Shown here: positions 52,990 through 62,046 of the stretch, piece after piece
Layout of the letters: each line of letters starts with the position of its first letter
How positions within the stretch are numbered: position 1 is the first letter of the stretch
DNA from: Acidimicrobiia bacterium
Lineage (GTDB): Bacteria; Actinomycetota; Acidimicrobiia; Acidimicrobiales; Poriferisodalaceae
Assembly (NCBI GenBank): GCA_022820925.1
Contig: JAJEEO010000012.1
Coordinates: 186,001 to 250,000 of the forward strand
Length of the DNA stretch: 64,000 bases
Direction: 5' to 3'
The notes under the pieces: generated by a model
The model's input: the letters and a program-made list of their open reading frames with translations, nothing else
The model's database searches: none
What the model was told of the DNA's origin: nothing
Made by a program: the position numbers and the translations under genes

Positions 52990-54195
52990 GTGAATCGCAA
53001 CGCTGGGACATTGCTGCCCTTCCAGATTGTGATGGGTGTCACCAGCGGCGCAATCGGGGCCATCGTGGCCGTCATAGGCGAGCTCCGCGACGAACTCGGA
53101 TTTCGCGACATCAGTGTCGGCATCATCGTGGCGGCCGGCTTCTTGGCGTCATTCGTCGCGCAGATCGTGCTGGCGCCATTCGCAGATCGGGGCTACGGCC
53201 ACCTCATGGCGATGGCCGGCATTGCCATCAGTGCCGCATCGCTGTTTGCGATGGCGGTCGGAGATGCGGTGCCGATTTGGATCGCCTCGCGTGCATCGCT
53301 CGGGTTCGCCGGTGGCTTGCTGCTGCCGGGGCTGCGCCGGGCAGCAACCGTGCTCGATCCACAGCGAGCCGGCGAGAACCTCGGCCGGCTCATCATCGGC
53401 GAGATCATCGGTTTCATCCTGGGCCCGATCTGCGCTGCCTTTCTTGCCGAGATCGGGGGCATACGCCTGCCGTTTGTGGTGTTCGGCATCGGCATGGCCG
53501 TGTTCCTGCCGTTCGTTGCTCGCCTGCCGCAGGATCGGGGCCAGCAGACCCGGCGCGCACGGCAATCCACCGATCTGCTCGCGTATCGCCGCCTGCAAGG
53601 CGCACTGCTGCTGATCTTCGGCTACTTCTTCCTGATCGGCGCCTTCGAGGCCGTGCTCCCGCTGATGTTCGTCGACCGCGGGGGCGGAGCACTCGAAACC
53701 GGCATCGGATTCACCATCTTCGCCATTCCCATCGCACTGGTGAGCACGCGCGCGGGTCGTACGGCAGATCGGGTGGGGCCTGCTCGCGTCGCCATCATCG
53801 GCATGGCGATCTCGGCCGCAGTCTCTTTCAGCTATGGGCTGATTCCTGGCATCTGGCCGGTGGTCGCGGTGATGACCATTGCAGGCGTCGCAGACGGGTA
53901 CGGCTTCACCGCAGGCCAGGTTGCGGTGTCCCGCTCCGTTCCCGAAGCGCGCCAGGCCGGTGCGCTCGGCCTGATGGGCGCAGCCGAAGTGCTGGGGGCC
54001 GGAATTGCGGCCCTGCCTGCCGCAGCGATGTACGAAGCATGGGGAGCAGGCCCGACATGGATCGCAGCAGCAGCAGCAAGTCTCGTGTGCCTGCTCGTGG
54101 GACACCTGCGGCTGCGCGGTACCGAGCCCATCAGTCCGCCCCAGCCGCCGCTGGGCTGGACGCCTACGGAGCTGAACCGGACACCGCCGGAGTGA
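52990..54195 (+). CDS. MFS transporter
   Basis: A 401-residue transporter with about 12 hydrophobic segments. The loop 2-3 region reads APFADRGYGHLM and a corresponding motif lies in the second half (TRAGRTADRVGPAR). Substrate unknown. It is last in the VOC-VOC-MFS run and convergent with the PhyH gene 59 bp away. Start GTG 52990 is 7 bp after the preceding stop, with no clear ribosome site. Confidence 0.85.
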   Translation: MNRNAGTLLPFQIVMGVTSGAIGAIVAVIGELRDELGFRDISVGIIVAAGFLASFVAQIVLAPFADRGYGHLMAMAGIAISAASLFAMAVGDAVPIWIASRASLGFAGGLLLPGLRRAATVLDPQRAGENLGRLIIGEIIGFILGPICAAFLAEIGGIRLPFVVFGIGMAVFLPFVARLPQDRGQQTRRARQSTDLLAYRRLQGALLLIFGYFFLIGAFEAVLPLMFVDRGGGALETGIGFTIFAIPIALVSTRAGRTADRVGPARVAIIGMAISAAVSFSYGLIPGIWPVVAVMTIAGVADGYGFTAGQVAVSRSVPEARQAGALGLMGAAEVLGAGIAALPAAAMYEAWGAGPTWIAAAAASLVCLLVGHLRLRGTEPISPPQPPLGWTPTELNRTPPE

Positions 54196-54254
54196 ACGCC
54201 GATGCCCCAGCCGCTTGGCCGCACCTGGTCAACGGCTCGGCGGGAACGGCCGGA

Positions 54255-55088
54255 TCAGTCGAACAGCCGCATCGGGTCGCCCATGTCGTGATAGCCGAGG
54301 TAGCCGCCGCCGACTGACGAAGCGTCGTAGAGGGCGTATCCGAGCAGTTCTTGGGCGCGGCGCGGCAGGCTGCGGGCAATCTCGGGCGGCACGTTCGTGT
54401 AGCTGTTCTCGACGGGGCGAAGCCATCCGGCACAGAACCCGGTCGACAGCGCTCGGCGTCGGCGGTCAGTCGTGGCGTTGGCACCGCCGGCATGCATCAG
54501 GTCGCCACGGAAGAACAACGCCGAGCCGGCCCGCATCGCTGCACAGGTGATTTCGTCGCTCGACGGCTGCCGATCCGGTTCCCAGCGGTGACTGCCCGGC
54601 ACGACGAGCGTGCCCCCGATTTCTGATGTGATGTCGACGAGTGCCGCGATGCTGTTGACGATCATCGGCGCGCCAGGACGGGCGAAGTTCCATGCATCGT
54701 CGTCACGATGCAACTGCTGAGCCGACTCACCGGGGCCGATATCGATGACTTCGCCGTTGTTCAGGATCACGACAGGGCTGATCGGCCCGATGACCTGCTC
54801 GGCATAGCCGACCAGCCGCTCGTCGGTCATGATCCGCACGAACGTCGGTGCTTTGGTGACCAGCCCTTGCAGACGCTTGGTTCGCAGACCGAGGAACTCG
54901 TCGGATGCTGCGGTTCCCGAGTCGGTGCCGGCGTGGGCTGCCAGCCACGGCTCAAGCTCTGCGTTGAAGCTGTCCACTACCCCGGCAGGCAGCCAGTCCT
55001 CGATGATCACGCCGCCGTCCCGGTCGCTGACCTCGCAGATGTCCTCCAACGAGCAGTTGCCTGGCAGTCGAGTCAGCTCAGCACCCAT
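54255..55088 (-). CDS. Phytanoyl-CoA dioxygenase-family (PhyH) Fe(II)/2-oxoglutarate oxygenase
   Basis: A 277-residue oxygenase. The iron ligands are in QQLHRDDDAW (HxD) and the distal His in GDLMHAGGANAT; an arginine for 2-oxoglutarate lies in TDRRRRALSTGF. The family hydroxylates phytanoyl-CoA and many small molecules. ATG 55088 is the start. It lies opposite the Ldh2-type gene and shares a 160-bp divergent region in which I see no clear operator. Confidence 0.82.
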   Translation of the reverse strand: MGAELTRLPGNCSLEDICEVSDRDGGVIIEDWLPAGVVDSFNAELEPWLAAHAGTDSGTAASDEFLGLRTKRLQGLVTKAPTFVRIMTDERLVGYAEQVIGPISPVVILNNGEVIDIGPGESAQQLHRDDDAWNFARPGAPMIVNSIAALVDITSEIGGTLVVPGSHRWEPDRQPSSDEITCAAMRAGSALFFRGDLMHAGGANATTDRRRRALSTGFCAGWLRPVENSYTNVPPEIARSLPRRAQELLGYALYDASSVGGGYLGYHDMGDPMRLFD

Positions 55089-55248
55089 GGGCGCTCACAG
55101 CGTCGAGGTTGGTCACCATGGAAGCGTCACGTCCGTCGTCGCATGGCGCGGAGGCGTTGGCCTCCAGCCGGCGAGTTCCGCCGACGCAGCCAGCGCCGAC
55201 GCATGACAACGTAGATGATTCGTTGATCGCGGTCGCCAAGGAGCTGCC

Positions 55249-56388
55249 ATGAACGACAACGCCGCCCAAGAGACACGTCTCAGCGAGGACCCGGAGTTTC
55301 TCGAGCACTGCTACCGCAGGGTGCTGCAAGAACTCGGATTCGCTGCTGAGCATGCGGAAATCGTGGCACGGTGCGTTTCCGACGGGGACCGCAACGGAAA
55401 GCTCACCCAGGGAATGGGCGTCTTCGAGATTCCAGTGCTGCTGGCGCGCACCGGGACGATGGATGTCACCGCGAGACCCGAGATCGTTGACGAAGGACCC
55501 ACCTGGGTGGTGGTCGACGGCAACCGCTCGTCGGGCCAGTGGGCGCTGACGATGGCGATGGATGCGGCCATCGCCAAGGCCCGCGAGCACGCCATCGCCA
55601 TCGGCTTTGCCCGTGACTTCAACGACGCCGGCGCCTTCGGCACCTATGTCCGCATGGCTGCCCGCCACGGCATGATGGCAATGGCCACCAACAACAGCCT
55701 GCCGCTGGTCTCGCCGTGGGGCGGGATGCAGAACGTGCTGTCTGGGGCGCCGTTCGCGGCTGCCACGCCGGGCGGCGAGCACCCGCCCATCGTCACCGAC
55801 ATCCAGGCCATCGAGGTCCATGACGGCGACCTGAGTGAGGCCTACTTCGAGGGCCGAAGGCTCGACGGCGACTACTTGGTGGACCCGGATACTGGCGAGC
55901 TCACCGACGATCCGGCGCCGTACTTCGAACGCATGGAGGACTACGGCCGGATCTCCGACTGTCGCGCGCCAACGGTGTTCAGCTCGCCGCGGATGTACGC
56001 CTTCAACCTGTTCACCGAGATGCTCGCCGGCATCATCAATCCTGGCGCCCGCATGAGTCCCGAGATTGCCGGCCCGCCTTCGTACTGGCTGGAGCCTCGA
56101 GAGGAGGCACTCACCGGCGGCGCTTGTGTGATCGTGCTCGATCCGTCGCATTGGATGGGCAACGACGCCGCCAGCCGCCGCTCCGACGTGCTGGTCGACC
56201 ACGTCAAGAGCGCCAAGCGGCGCCCGGGTGTCGACGAGATCTACCTGCCCGGCGAGCGCGGCTGGCGCAACATCGAGGCCCAAGCGCCAGTCGAGATCAT
56301 GCCGGCTCATTGGGAGTCATTTGTGCGCATCGTCGACAGCGTCGGGCTGGACATCGAGGCGCTACGGGCCGAGCACGACGCGGACTGA
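55249..56388 (+). CDS. Ldh2-type malate/lactate dehydrogenase family protein, active-site residues altered
   Basis: A 379-residue NAD(P)-dependent dehydrogenase of the Ldh_2 fold (MdlB, YiaK, DpkA relatives). The fold is supported by NSLPLVSPWGG, TPGG, and LFTEMLAGIINPG. At the place where relatives read SHG (catalytic His) this one has TQG (53-55), and where they read NxNH it has Asp126. The usual substrate-binding His pair is therefore missing. AAGGAG precedes ATG 55249. It may use another residue, act on a different substrate, or be inactive. Confidence 0.7.
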   Translation: MNDNAAQETRLSEDPEFLEHCYRRVLQELGFAAEHAEIVARCVSDGDRNGKLTQGMGVFEIPVLLARTGTMDVTARPEIVDEGPTWVVVDGNRSSGQWALTMAMDAAIAKAREHAIAIGFARDFNDAGAFGTYVRMAARHGMMAMATNNSLPLVSPWGGMQNVLSGAPFAAATPGGEHPPIVTDIQAIEVHDGDLSEAYFEGRRLDGDYLVDPDTGELTDDPAPYFERMEDYGRISDCRAPTVFSSPRMYAFNLFTEMLAGIINPGARMSPEIAGPPSYWLEPREEALTGGACVIVLDPSHWMGNDAASRRSDVLVDHVKSAKRRPGVDEIYLPGERGWRNIEAQAPVEIMPAHWESFVRIVDSVGLDIEALRAEHDAD

Positions 56389-56442
56389 GGCCTCGGTCTG
56401 TCGCGCATGCAGCGAGCGCGATGTGCTGCCCGGTGCCCAGTC

Positions 56443-57393
56443 TCAGTCGCGGTACTCCACGTCGGGCAACACGCACAGCATCTCGTAGACCAGGTTCGCC
56501 GCAGTCAGTGACGTCAGTCCGGTGCTGTCATAGATCGGCGCCACCTCGACGAGATCGCAGCCGACGATGTCGAGCCCCCTGCAGCCGCGAATGATCTCGA
56601 GCGCCTGAGGCACCGTCAGTCCCCCCACCTCAGGCGTGCCGGTGCCCGGAGCGAAGGCAGGATCCAGCCCGTCGATGTCGAAGCTGATGTACACCGGCCC
56701 GCCGCTGACCTGATCTCGCACCTCGTCCATGAGCGGCGAGAGGCTGCGATTCCAGCAGTCCTCCGCCTGGACCACCCGGAAGCCCTGCGAGCGCGACCAG
56801 TCGAAATCGTCGGCGGCGTAGCCCGTGCCGCGCATGCCGATCTGCACCACCCGGTTGCAATCGAGCAGACCTTCCTCGACAGCCCGCCGGAACGGCGTGC
56901 CGTGCGCTATCAATTCGCCGAACATGTGCTCATTGATGTCAGTGTGGGCGTCGATGTGGACGAGCCCGACCGGGCCGTGCTTTGCCGCCATGGCGCGCAG
57001 GATCGGCAGCACGATGGTGTGATCGCCTCCCAGCGTCGCGGTGATCACGTCGTAGCTGAGCAACGAGCGATAGTGCGCAGTGATCCGGTCGATGGCGTCG
57101 GCGAGGTTGTACGGGTTGGTTGCCACATCGCCGGTGTCATCGATGCGGAGGCTGTCGAACGGCGCTGCCCGCGTGGCCATGTTGTACGGGCGCAAGAGCA
57201 CCGACTCATCACGGATGCCCCTCGGCCCGAATCTCGCGCCTGGCCGATTCGACGTTCCGATGTCGAAGGGAACACCCACCACCGCGACGTCCAGGTCGGC
57301 CGGATCATGCGTTGCAGGCAGCCTCATGAAGGTGGCGATGCCGGCGAAACGAGGCATTTCGTTGCCGCCCAATGGTTGCGGGTTGTCTGCCAT
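56443..57393 (-). CDS. Agmatinase/ureohydrolase family protein
   Basis: A 316-residue Mn-dependent ureohydrolase. The two-metal site motifs are GGDHT, HIDAHTD and SFDIDGLDP, intact. It resembles agmatinase (SpeB), but guanidinobutyrase, guanidinopropionase and related enzymes share these motifs, so the guanidino substrate is not certain. AGAGAGG lies just before ATG 57393, 10 bp after the alcohol dehydrogenase stop, indicating one transcript. Confidence 0.8.
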   Translation of the reverse strand: MADNPQPLGGNEMPRFAGIATFMRLPATHDPADLDVAVVGVPFDIGTSNRPGARFGPRGIRDESVLLRPYNMATRAAPFDSLRIDDTGDVATNPYNLADAIDRITAHYRSLLSYDVITATLGGDHTIVLPILRAMAAKHGPVGLVHIDAHTDINEHMFGELIAHGTPFRRAVEEGLLDCNRVVQIGMRGTGYAADDFDWSRSQGFRVVQAEDCWNRSLSPLMDEVRDQVSGGPVYISFDIDGLDPAFAPGTGTPEVGGLTVPQALEIIRGCRGLDIVGCDLVEVAPIYDSTGLTSLTAANLVYEMLCVLPDVEYRD

Positions 57394-57403
57394 CTGTGCC
57401 TCT

Positions 57404-58522
57404 CTAGCTGCCGGGCCTCAGGAAGATCTTGCCGCAGTTCTTGGACAGACCGGCTTCGAAGGCCTCCGCAGCGCGTGACATCGGCAGGTCGTGGGTGACG
57501 ATCGTGTCGATGCTGCGCTGCACAGCGGCATCGCCCATCATGCGCAGCAGACCGTCCCGATCACGGAATCGGACATCGTGACCGCCCGTCCAGAAAATGT
57601 GACGATCCATCAGGTCATTCAGGATGCTCAGCGAGTACCTCTCGGAGCCGCTGTGGCCCAGCGAGTACAGCTTGCCGTAGCGGCGCAGACCGGAAAGACA
57701 GCGTTCGAGGTAGTACGGCGCTCCGGAGCATTCGAACGCCACGTCCGCACCCTTGCGGTCGCCGGTGACGGCATGCACCTGCTGCAGCCAGTCAGGATCG
57801 GCAGGATCGATGATGGCGTGCACGCCCAGGGTCCGGCACAAGTCCATGCGGTACTGATGGCGCCCCAGCACGATGACGGTTGCGCCACGGTAGAGCGCAT
57901 TGGCCACGGCCCCCAGACCGATGAACCCGACACCGCCGACGAGGACCACATCGCCGGCGCCGACGCCGAATTCCTCGCAGGCCGTGAACGACGGCCCCAA
58001 GGTGCAATTTCCCGCTGCGGCGTGCTCGAAGCGCAGGTCGTCAGGCAAACGCACGATCATGTGCTCAGGCGCGATCCGGAATTGCACCATGCCGAAACCG
58101 CCGGACTTGCTGCCGTTGACCCGCTCGATACCCAGCAGCCCGGCCGTCACGTCTTGGGGTGCCATGCCGTCGGTGTGGCCCTCATAAGGTATGCCGAGGC
58201 AGTGGGTGGGCGACAGGCCCTGAGTGCACACAAAGCACTTCTGGCAGCTGTTGCCTTGAAACACGATGACCCGATCGCCGGCATCGAAACGGGATCCGGG
58301 AGCCGTCTCGACGATGGTGCCCACCCCCTCGTGGCCGAGGTGGGTAGGACTGTCGTGCCATTCGAACTGGTGGTCGCGGTAGATGCGGGCCTCGTTGCAC
58401 ACCGGCGCAATGGCCACCTCGACGATGACGAAACCCGACGTGATCACCGGATAGGGCTTGTCGATCAGCGCCGCCGTTCGCGGTTCGGGGATGGACAAGA
58501 CGGTATTGATGCGCTGCGTCAC
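57404..58522 (-). CDS. Zinc-dependent alcohol dehydrogenase, MDR family
   Basis: A 372-residue medium-chain dehydrogenase. Catalytic zinc ligands are the Cys in APVCNEARIY and His-Glu in LGHEGVG. Structural zinc cysteines are CQKCFVCTQG...C, with one extra residue before the fourth. The Rossmann motif is VGGVGFIGLGA. GTG 58522 has GGGGAG 7 nt upstream. It leads the operon with the ureohydrolase. Substrate unknown; an amino-alcohol or aldehyde from guanidino-compound breakdown would fit the context. Confidence 0.85.
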   Translation of the reverse strand: MTQRINTVLSIPEPRTAALIDKPYPVITSGFVIVEVAIAPVCNEARIYRDHQFEWHDSPTHLGHEGVGTIVETAPGSRFDAGDRVIVFQGNSCQKCFVCTQGLSPTHCLGIPYEGHTDGMAPQDVTAGLLGIERVNGSKSGGFGMVQFRIAPEHMIVRLPDDLRFEHAAAGNCTLGPSFTACEEFGVGAGDVVLVGGVGFIGLGAVANALYRGATVIVLGRHQYRMDLCRTLGVHAIIDPADPDWLQQVHAVTGDRKGADVAFECSGAPYYLERCLSGLRRYGKLYSLGHSGSERYSLSILNDLMDRHIFWTGGHDVRFRDRDGLLRMMGDAAVQRSIDTIVTHDLPMSRAAEAFEAGLSKNCGKIFLRPGS

Positions 58523-58638
58523 GAATGGCTCCCCTGCGGAGTCGCTCTCCAGGGTGCGCTCCTCATCCGGCGATCTAACCTGACCCGCGATCCATAGTAC
58601 GACTGGCACCGCGGGGAGGACCTCGTGAGGGAGACGTG

Positions 58639-59670
58639 ATGCGAGCCGCAGTCTTCGACGGGCCGGGGATGCCGTTGCGCATCGCCGAAGTGCCCGAGCC
58701 TCACGCGGGTTCCGGTGAAGCAATCCTGCGAGTGCATGCGTGCGGCATCTGCGGCTCAGACCTGCATGCAACCGCACCAGGCGGCATCGCCCGGCCCGGA
58801 GGCATCTTGGGACACGAGGTCGCCGGCACCATCTCAGAACTCGGCCCCGATCCCATCGGTACGTGGTCAGTCGGCGATCGGGTCTTCGTGGTCTCGCGAT
58901 TCACCTGTGGCAGCTGCGGCTGGTGCCTGACCGAACAAGGGCATCGCTGCGAGCAGATCAAGTTCTTCGGCGCCCTCGGCCCCGACGAGCCAGACGGTGC
59001 CTATGCCGAGCTGCTCCGCGTGCACACCAACGACCTGCTGCGCGTTCCCGACGGCGTCGGGCTCGATATTGCCGCATCCGTCGAGCCGCTGGCCACGGGC
59101 CTGATGCTGGTGCGGGAGGCTGAGCTGTCGGTCGGCGACCGGGTGCTGGTCATCGGCGGCGGTCCGATCGGTCTCGCGACCGTGGCGTGGGCGCGGTTCT
59201 TCGGCGCGCGCCGCGTGGTCATGAGCGAGATGGTCTCTCACCGGCTGTCGCTCGGAACCGTCATGGGCGCGACCGATCTGATCGACGCTTCGGGTGTCGA
59301 CGACATGGGCGCTGCCGTGACAGGTCTGCTGGGCCAGCCCCCCGACATCGTGATCGAGTGCGTGGGGTTGCCTGGCGTGCTGTCCCAAGCGATCGACATC
59401 GTGCGGCACGGGGGCTCGGTCATTGCCGGCGGGGTGTGCATGCAGCCCGACTCGATCGACCATGTCGCTGCCTATCTCAAGGAACCGACGGTGCGATTCC
59501 CGGCTACCTACACCACCGAGGAGAACGCCTTCGTCATCGAGATGATCGCCGCGGGCCGGCTCGATCCGACTCCCATGCTGAGCCACCGTGTGACGCTCGA
59601 CGAACTCCCCGAAGCATTCGAAGCTCTGCGGCGGCCCACCGACCAGTGCAAAGTGATCGTCACCCCGTAG
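58639..59670 (+). CDS. Zinc-dependent alcohol dehydrogenase, MDR family (threonine/sorbitol dehydrogenase-like)
   Basis: A 343-residue dehydrogenase. The catalytic Cys is in CGICGSDLHA, with LGHEVAG. The structural zinc site is TCGSCGWCLTEQGHRC with normal CX2CX2CX7C spacing. NAD binding is at VIGGGPIGLATVAW. GGGAG lies 5 nt before ATG 58639. It is divergent from the other alcohol dehydrogenase and precedes an SDR by 36 bp, probably forming one catabolic set. Confidence 0.85.
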   Translation: MRAAVFDGPGMPLRIAEVPEPHAGSGEAILRVHACGICGSDLHATAPGGIARPGGILGHEVAGTISELGPDPIGTWSVGDRVFVVSRFTCGSCGWCLTEQGHRCEQIKFFGALGPDEPDGAYAELLRVHTNDLLRVPDGVGLDIAASVEPLATGLMLVREAELSVGDRVLVIGGGPIGLATVAWARFFGARRVVMSEMVSHRLSLGTVMGATDLIDASGVDDMGAAVTGLLGQPPDIVIECVGLPGVLSQAIDIVRHGGSVIAGGVCMQPDSIDHVAAYLKEPTVRFPATYTTEENAFVIEMIAAGRLDPTPMLSHRVTLDELPEAFEALRRPTDQCKVIVTP

Positions 59671-59680
59671 GAGTCGCACG

Positions 59681-59698
59681 CCATACGGTTGAGTATGG
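59681..59698 (+). promoter_or_regulatory. Inverted repeat CCATAC-N6-GTATGG overlapping a -10, candidate repressor operator
   Basis: CCATAC and GTATGG flank GGTTGA. The right arm contains TATGGT (59694-59699), a -10 that lies 7 nt before ATG 59707. The same arms recur at 63536-63557. The TetR gene at 60561 is the obvious candidate regulator. Confidence 0.5.
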
Positions 59699-59706
59699 TC
59701 ACGGCC

Positions 59707-60564
59707 ATGACGACGAGCTCCACCAGCGCAGATCGTGTCGCCGTCATCACCGGGGCCGCGGGCGGCATCGGGTTGGGACTGGCGCGCGCCTGCGTCGCTG
59801 ACGGCATGCGGGTGGCGATCGCCGATCTCGACGCCGCACGTGCCGGTGAGACAGCGAAGGCATTGCGTGCCGAAGGCGCAAACGCGGAAGCCTGGGCGTG
59901 CGATGTTCGCCACCCCGCCGAAGTGGACAGGCTGCGTGACCTCGTCCTCGAGAAGTTCGACCGGGTTGACCTGGTGTGCCTCAATGCGGGACTCGGCTTG
60001 GTGAAGCCTGTCGCCGAGTGCACAGAGGTGGACTGGAGGCTGCTGTTCGACGTCAACGTGAACGGCGTCATCAACGGCATCCGCAGCTTCCTGCCGACGC
60101 TGATCGCGCAAGGATCCGGGCACCTGAGCGCCACTGCATCACTGTCAGGTCTGGTCGCGGACCCCGGCCTGGCCATCTACAACGGCACCAAGTTCGCAGT
60201 CGTCGGCATTATGGAGTCGCTCGGGATGGAGCTGCGCCGGGATCATCAAGGCATCAGCGTCTCGGTGCTCTGCCCCGGTCCGGTCGCTACCGACATCGTC
60301 GCCAACTCCAACAAGTCGCTGGCCGATGAAGGCACGGCGATGACCGGCGGCGAGGACGTTGCCGACTACCTGGCTCGGGGGCTCTCGCCCGACACCGTGG
60401 GCCGGCTTGCCATCGACGGGATCAAGGCCGGAGACTTCTGGCTGCTCCCCCATCCCGAGCTCACGGTGAGCCTGCTCGAAGAGCGCGTCGCTGCCCTGCG
60501 CCTGCGACGTCTCTACGCGCCCGATCAGGATTGGCCGCTGCAAGGAGGGCAGGGGCAGCCATGA
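59707..60564 (+). CDS. Short-chain dehydrogenase/reductase
   Basis: A 285-residue SDR. Cofactor motif TGAAGGIGLG, NAG in LNAGLGLV, Ser in SATASLSG, and YNGTK as the Tyr-x3-Lys pair. ATG 59707 is chosen because TATGGT lies 7 nt upstream. The stop overlaps the TetR start (ATGA). NAD(H) or NADP(H) cannot be decided, and the substrate is unknown. Confidence 0.85.
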   Translation: MTTSSTSADRVAVITGAAGGIGLGLARACVADGMRVAIADLDAARAGETAKALRAEGANAEAWACDVRHPAEVDRLRDLVLEKFDRVDLVCLNAGLGLVKPVAECTEVDWRLLFDVNVNGVINGIRSFLPTLIAQGSGHLSATASLSGLVADPGLAIYNGTKFAVVGIMESLGMELRRDHQGISVSVLCPGPVATDIVANSNKSLADEGTAMTGGEDVADYLARGLSPDTVGRLAIDGIKAGDFWLLPHPELTVSLLEERVAALRLRRLYAPDQDWPLQGGQGQP

Positions 60565-61133
60565 CCGCTGGCAGGGTGCCAGCGCGATCACGCCTGTCGA
60601 GGTCCGACTGGACTGATGCAGCACTGCGGGCAATGGCGGCGGGCGGCACGGTAGCTGTGAACGTCGAGCAGCTCGCCGCTGGGCTCGACGCAACCAAGGG
60701 CAGCTTCTACCACCACTTCGAGAACCGCCAGGAACTGCTGCAGGCTGCCCTCGCGCGTTGGGAGGAGATCGTCGAAGCAGACCTCGTCAATGAGCAAGCG
60801 GCGACCGACCCCCGACAGCGGCTCACCGACGCAGCTACAGCCGGCCTGGGCACTGGACTCGACGGTTTCGTCGACGTCGCACTCGCCGGCAGTCTCGACG
60901 ATCCAGGCGTTGCGGCCTCGCTGCGGCGTGTGACCGAGCGTCGAATCGAATGGCTCACTGCGGCGCTCACTGAGCTCGGCGTCGAACCTGCAGTGAGCCG
61001 GGACAGGGCGGTCGGCGGCCTGGCTGCATATATGGGCCTGTACCTGTGGCAGCAGGTCAGCGGCGAGCGGCTCAGCCCTGATGACATGCGCGCCCAGCTC
61101 GACTGCGTCATCGCCGCCATGATCGGCAATTGA
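60561..61133 (+). CDS. TetR-family transcriptional regulator
   Basis: A 190-residue repressor. The HTH is in NVEQLAAGLDATKGSFYHHFENRQELL-type sequence (LDATKGSFYHHFENR). The C-terminal half is a ligand-binding helical domain (LWQQVSGERLSPDDM). ATG 60561 has AGGAGGGCAGGGG upstream. It is coupled to the SDR, so it probably controls that gene and the other palindrome-bearing promoter nearby. Ligand unknown. Confidence 0.88.
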   Translation: MTAGRVPARSRLSRSDWTDAALRAMAAGGTVAVNVEQLAAGLDATKGSFYHHFENRQELLQAALARWEEIVEADLVNEQAATDPRQRLTDAATAGLGTGLDGFVDVALAGSLDDPGVAASLRRVTERRIEWLTAALTELGVEPAVSRDRAVGGLAAYMGLYLWQQVSGERLSPDDMRAQLDCVIAAMIGN

Positions 61134-61185
61134 ATCACTGGCCTCGGACTCAACAGCTCGACGGCCTGCACTGCTGCCCAGCCGG

Positions 61186-61983
61186 CTACTCGTAGATGCC
61201 GCCCTCGTCTCCGATCGCCGTGCCGAGAGCCGCTTCGATGAATTGCACGCTGGGACCAGCGGCAAGCCCGCCGTCGACGGCCAGTGCATGGCCATTGATC
61301 ATGGCTGCCTCATCGGATGCCAAGTAGTGGATCGCGGCGGCGACCTCGTCGGCAGTGGCCAAGCGGGTGACGTGCTGGTTCATCAGCGACTGGCTGCGAA
61401 CGGCCCAATGGTCTGCGGCCTCGACCCCGACCATGGGCGTGTCCACCCCGGTCGGGCAGACGCAATTCACACGGATTCCCCGCGGTCCGAACTCGACGGC
61501 GGCGTGCTTGGTAAGCCCAACGACGCCCCACTTGGCCATGCCGTACCAACCGATGCCGGGAAAGCCCACAACCCCGGCCATAGAAGCGGTGTTCACGATC
61601 ACCGAACCAGCCTCCATCACCGACGCTGCAGCTCGTACCCCGTTGAGAACGCCTCCGAGATTGACTTCCAGCGCGGCACAGCCGGCTGCCGGATCGTCCG
61701 CCAACAGGCCACGCCCCGGACCCAGAACACCTGCGTTGTTGACCATGATGTCGAGCCGGCCGCAACGCTCGACCGTGGAAGCCACCAACCCCTGCACCGC
61801 ATCGGCATCGGTGACATCGCAATGGTGGGCCTCGCCGCCAACTTCGGCCGCCAACTCGCTGGCATCCGAGATGTCCGCAACGATGCACGTCGCGCCCGCA
61901 GCGGTAAGCCGGCGAACGACAGCCTCCCCGATCCCCGATGCGCCGCCTGTGACGATGGCCGACTTGCCTTCCAGCGAGAACAC
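61186..61983 (-). CDS. Short-chain dehydrogenase/reductase
   Basis: A 265-residue SDR. It has TGGASGIGEAV, NNAG in VNNAGVLGPG, Ser in NTASMAGV, and YGMAK as the catalytic Tyr-Lys. CPTGVDTPM and GHALAVDGG fit the C-terminal substrate loop. GTG 61983 has GGAGGGGAG 5 nt upstream. It is convergent with the TetR gene and downstream of the amidase on the same strand (64 bp). Confidence 0.88.
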   Translation of the reverse strand: MFSLEGKSAIVTGGASGIGEAVVRRLTAAGATCIVADISDASELAAEVGGEAHHCDVTDADAVQGLVASTVERCGRLDIMVNNAGVLGPGRGLLADDPAAGCAALEVNLGGVLNGVRAAASVMEAGSVIVNTASMAGVVGFPGIGWYGMAKWGVVGLTKHAAVEFGPRGIRVNCVCPTGVDTPMVGVEAADHWAVRSQSLMNQHVTRLATADEVAAAIHYLASDEAAMINGHALAVDGGLAAGPSVQFIEAALGTAIGDEGGIYE

Positions 61984-62046
61984 GGCTACTCCCCTCCGCC
62001 GCTGTCACTACAGGTCATCGGCTGCCGACGGCGGCGGCTGCATACG

